Of a DNA stretch of 52,450 nucleotides, positions 51,766 to 52,450 are shown piece after piece. The notes below the pieces were generated by a model. That model did not search any database and was not told where the DNA came from. It was given only the letters and a program-made list of their open reading frames with translations. Every line of letters begins with the position of its first letter. Position 1 is the stretch's first letter. Where the stretch lies: contig NW_006920412.1 in NCBI RefSeq assembly GCF_000344685.1, positions 2,505,896 through 2,558,345 on the forward strand, given 5' to 3'. The position numbers were made by a program, and so were the translations under genes. The stretch is from Gloeophyllum trabeum ATCC 11539. Its lineage: Eukaryota > Basidiomycota > Agaricomycetes > Gloeophyllales > Gloeophyllaceae.

Positions 51766-52450
51766 CACACGACAACACCAAAGACCAAAAAGAAATAAAA
51801 CCTAAAACACCCAGCGGTATGGGTGTAGGCGGTCTAAGGCGATTGAAGGGTAATATTTAAGTTCGAAGGGAGGGGGAGAAGTTAGACGCCGTAGGGTAGC
51901 CCGTAGGAAAACCTAAAACAAACAAAATCTTGAGGCCTGAAACAAACAGTATAGCGATTCTCCGGAGTATTTATCTCCGAAGTTCGCCAGTAACCCGGGT
52001 GGGGAGTTCCACTGAACCCGAACAATAGTCTCATGCCTACAGACGCTTGGTGAATTTTATACTTTAAATCCGGAGCTTACTTGGATCGATATGTGATGGC
52101 GGAGTTATCTAGTTTCGACGAGTCCGGCCTATTGGCAAAGCTAGGATTGATTGTAGACGCTAAGTCCGACGCGAAGGGACTCCGAGGGTCGCTGAGACGA
52201 TAATTCTGGTACGCTGAGAGGGTGAAGTACAAAACTTGGATTTTCCACTACACTCTATACATTTTTATGCTATTGGAATGGTTTTGCGTCCGCCCGGAGT
52301 TAAATAACAAATATGCTCCGCATCCCACACAATTCCTCAGCCTTTGCCCACCGCTATACCATGTCCCATACGATCCTGCCGTGTTTCACGTGCTCGTCCT
52401 AGTCCTAGAGGTAGCCTCGACGCGTCAATGCTCGCTTGAAGTGCCTCATC
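51766..52450. other. Right margin, nothing recognised
   Basis: 685 bases after the retroelement RNase H. There is a purine-rich run (51868-51885) and some A-rich sequence, but no gene, no LTR match to the left flank and no RNA gene. The last ~150 bases are more GC-rich and may lead to a gene outside the window. Confidence 0.4.

Noticed and set aside
47441..52450. Long terminal repeats around the gypsy remnant
   Set aside because: I compared 47441-47707 with 51766-52450 by eye and saw no repeated block; the ends are probably deleted.

Overview
This window is gene-dense nuclear DNA from a filamentous basidiomycete, most likely an agaricomycete. Genes are split by many introns of about 50 bases with GT..AG ends and nearby CTAAC/CTGAC branch sites. 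Intergenic gaps are short, both strands are used equally, and the proteins are fungal: Zn2Cys6 factor, Skt5-type chitin synthase activator, Kha1-type antiporter, MIC19, Mis14. Polyporales is my guess from the look of the proteins, not a measured result. No operon, CRISPR array or prokaryotic feature is present.

Layout. 1-3008 is a decayed margin: the 3' end of a hAT-transposase-like gene, an AT-rich stretch full of palindromes, a tRNA-like/SINE-like sequence, and an aldo/keto reductase pseudogene. 3559-45568 is a continuous block of housekeeping and regulatory genes. In order these are: KHA1-like K+/H+ antiporter (-), monocarboxylate-type MFS transporter (-), NUP37-like nucleoporin (-), a small membrane protein (+) whose stop codon overlaps the start of UMP/CMP kinase URA6 (+), a lipid kinase (-), NIT2-type omega-amidase (+), a farnesylated Ydj1-type DnaJ (+), a UPF0538/C2orf76 protein (-), an intracellular GH3 beta-glucosidase (+), a Zn2Cys6 regulator (-), CDC5/CEF1 splicing factor (+), a single-pass membrane protein (+), MIC19 (-), a PhoD-like phosphatase (+), PEX6 (-), GAR1 (+), a Mis14/Nsl1 kinetochore subunit (-), a JHD1-type histone demethylase (+), and an SKT5/CHS4 Sel1-repeat protein (+).

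45569-52450 is a repeat-rich right margin. It holds two related MITEs (119 bp and 492 bp) whose inverted ends contain the same 18-bp palindrome. It also holds a broken Ty3/gypsy element with frameshifts, an internal stop, and reverse transcriptase deleted between protease and RNase H.

The genes do not form one pathway. Several pairs share very short divergent promoters (NUP37/small ORF, MIC19/PhoD, PEX6/GAR1, MIS14/JHD1), and several face tail to tail with little space (PhoD/PEX6, 44 bp between stops). I find no clearly new biological system. The best candidates for follow-up are the TGATG overlap of the small ORF with URA6 (possible bicistronic mRNA), the MITE family, the microexons in CDC5 and GAR1, and two GC-AG introns. 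All exon structures were read by eye from splice signals, frame continuity and remembered family sequence. Most give an exact open frame; PEX6 is only approximate.
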